From Verrucomicrobiota bacterium (GTDB lineage: Bacteria; Verrucomicrobiota; Verrucomicrobiia; Opitutales; UBA953), in contig RGES01000056.1 of assembly GCA_009917805.1 (NCBI GenBank), forward strand, positions 1-7,860: a stretch of DNA of 7,860 nucleotides. Reading direction: 5' to 3'. The translations under genes and the position numbers were made by a program. The notes beneath the pieces were generated by a model. The model had not been told where the DNA came from. It ran no database searches and saw nothing but the letters and a program-made list of their open reading frames with translations. Shown here one piece after another: positions 6,634-7,860 of this stretch (its first letter is position 1; each line of letters opens with the position of its first letter).

Positions 6634-7860
6634 ATGCGCCATCTCTCACTCCTCTTCCTCGCGTTGATGGCTTTCGCCGCCGACCCCGCACGCTATGCCC
6701 TCCCGGCCCCCGAAGCCGAAGCCTCCTTCCCCGGCGAAGGCGCGCTCCGCCGCTACGAAGGCTACGTGAAACGCTGGAACACCATCCGCCCGCAATGGGC
6801 GGATGACGTGGCCAAGGACCAAGGCGCGATCGTCTTCCTCGGAGACTCCATCACCCAAGGCTGGGGCGTCGACTTCAAGAAGTCCTTCGACGGCCTGAAG
6901 CTCGCCAACCGCGGCATCGGCGGCGACACCACCCGCGGCATGCTGCTCCGCCTCCAGGAAGACGTGCTCGCCCTCCATCCCAAGGCCGTCGTCCTGCTGA
7001 TGGGCACGAATGACATCGAAGTCGAAGTGCCCGTCGACGCCATCGGCCGCAACTTCCAGAAGATCGTGGCCGCCCTCAAGGCGCATGACCCGAAGATGCC
7101 GGTGGTCGTCTGCCGCGTCTTCCCGAGCTCGGCCACGAAGAAACGCCCGAAGGAGACCATCCTCGCGGTGAACGAAAAGATCGCCGCGGCGGTGAAAGGC
7201 GACCCGCAGTTCACGGTCCTCGACACGTACGCGCTCTTCGCGAACGCGGAAGGCGACGCCCTGCCCGCGCTCTTCCCCGACCTGCTCCACCTCAACGCCG
7301 CCGGTTACGCCAAATGGGCGTCCGCCTTGCGTCCGATCTTCGCGACGCTCGGGTACCTCGACACACAGGCCGAGGAGTTCAAACCCGACCCCGGCTTCGT
7401 GAGCCTCTTCAACGGCAAGGACCTCACCGGCTGGGGCTACCGCGTCACGCCGCCCCGCAAGGCTCCTAAGGCCCCCAAACCCGACGCGCCTCTGGTCGTC
7501 GAGATCAAGGCCGAGGAAAAGTTCGACGGGCAGGCCGCCAGTTCCGACGGACGCTACCGCGCCATCAACGGCCGGCTCGTGATCACGACCCCCGCCGAAG
7601 GCCGTCGCATCCAGGCCCTCTCGACGCAGCAGGAGTTCCCGCAGGACTTCGTGCTCAAGCTGGAGTTCCGCGCCACGCCCAACGCCGACAGCGGCGTCTA
7701 CCTGCGCAAGCCGCAGCTGCAATGCCGCGACTTCCTCGTCGCCGGTCCCTACAAGGACCTCAAGAAATACAAGGCCCAGGACTGGAACGAACTCGTCGTC
7801 ACGGTGAAAGGCGGCGTCGCCCGCGCCGAATGCAACGGCGAGGTCCTCGAAGAAGCGATG
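6634..7860 (+). CDS. Secreted SGNH/GDSL esterase fused to DUF1080 (3-keto-disaccharide hydrolase-like) domain, 3' partial
   Basis: Open from ATG 6634 to the window end, with 409 residues visible. Signal peptide M-R-H-L-S-L-L-F-L-A to about A15/A16. The SGNH hydrolase domain spans about 60-240: block I F-L-G-D-S-I-T-Q-G with nucleophile Ser72, block II N-R-G-I-G-G (92-97), block III G-T-N-D (124-127, Asn126), block V D-L-L-H with Asp216 and His219, so the catalytic set is complete. After a short linker, G-F-V-S-L-F-N-G-K-D-L-T-G-W (254-267) opens a DUF1080 domain, continuing with D-G-R-Y-R-A-I-N-G-R-L-V (305-316), L-E-F-R-A-T-P-N-A-D-S-G-V-Y-L-R (343-358) and D-W-N-E-L-V-V-T-V (383-391), until cut by the window end. 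A Pro/Lys/Ala-rich insertion lies at about 272-288. Known: SGNH enzymes of this kind deacylate sugars; DUF1080 proteins include 3-keto-glycoside hydrolases and others of unproven role. Inference: it deacylates and then binds or cleaves the same glycan. Confidence 0.93.
   Translation, partial: MRHLSLLFLALMAFAADPARYALPAPEAEASFPGEGALRRYEGYVKRWNTIRPQWADDVAKDQGAIVFLGDSITQGWGVDFKKSFDGLKLANRGIGGDTTRGMLLRLQEDVLALHPKAVVLLMGTNDIEVEVPVDAIGRNFQKIVAALKAHDPKMPVVVCRVFPSSATKKRPKETILAVNEKIAAAVKGDPQFTVLDTYALFANAEGDALPALFPDLLHLNAAGYAKWASALRPIFATLGYLDTQAEEFKPDPGFVSLFNGKDLTGWGYRVTPPRKAPKAPKPDAPLVVEIKAEEKFDGQAASSDGRYRAINGRLVITTPAEGRRIQALSTQQEFPQDFVLKLEFRATPNADSGVYLRKPQLQCRDFLVAGPYKDLKKYKAQDWNELVVTVKGGVARAECNGEVLEEAM

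Noticed and set aside
6646..7722. Antisense open frame of 358 codons opposite the SGNH/DUF1080 gene
   Set aside because: The sense strand has complete SGNH blocks and DUF1080 motifs; the antisense frame is a codon-bias artefact.

Overview
The window is GC-rich (about two-thirds G+C by eye) bacterial DNA in which every gene is on the + strand and is packed end to end, with gaps of 4 to 15 bases and one 4-base overlap. It looks like part of a single operon for secreted enzymes that strip substituents from a sulfated, probably acylated glycan. The gene set points to Verrucomicrobiota, with an Opitutae-like lineage most likely and Planctomycetota as second choice: S1 sulfatases, an alpha/beta-hydrolase esterase, an SGNH esterase fused to a DUF1080 (3-keto-disaccharide hydrolase-like) domain, short Leu-rich signal peptides ending in A-A-D, and poor Shine-Dalgarno signals. 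This placement is inference from gene content, not from a marker gene.

Layout: (1) 1-1155, C-terminal part of an S1 sulfatase with an extra C-terminal beta-sandwich-like domain; its N-terminus and active-site cysteine lie before the window. (2) 1160-2362, secreted alpha/beta-hydrolase (acetylxylan-esterase/dienelactone-hydrolase type). (3) 2359-3252, secreted protein of about six beta-propeller blades with DxxGxIVWE and LPNGN repeats. (4) 3260-5080, a TPR + GT41 (O-GlcNAc-transferase/SPINDLY-like) gene that is broken at two places. (5) 5086-6618, complete S1 sulfatase with a C-S-P-S-R formylglycine motif. (6) 6634 to the window end, an SGNH/GDSL esterase followed by a DUF1080 domain, cut off by the window end.

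Taken together, two sulfatases and two esterases would remove sulfate and acyl groups outside the cytoplasm, and the DUF1080 and beta-sandwich domains would bind or attack the bared sugar. No glycoside hydrolase, polysaccharide lyase, SusC/SusD pair, sulfatase-maturing enzyme or regulator is visible, so the rest of the pathway must lie elsewhere.

The most notable irregularity is gene 4. Its reading frame changes near 3313-3316 and again near 4840-4844. At each point a short stretch expected from the protein family is absent: about 27 codons of the first TPR pair, and about 28-29 codons holding the nucleotide-sugar-binding GGTTTCEALW-type motif of GT41. The 1.5 kb between the two points is an intact, well-conserved frame. 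The gene is therefore either a recently made pseudogene or the product of assembly errors at segments shared with paralogues. I see no RNA gene, CRISPR array, insertion sequence, promoter or terminator; no gap exceeds 15 bases.
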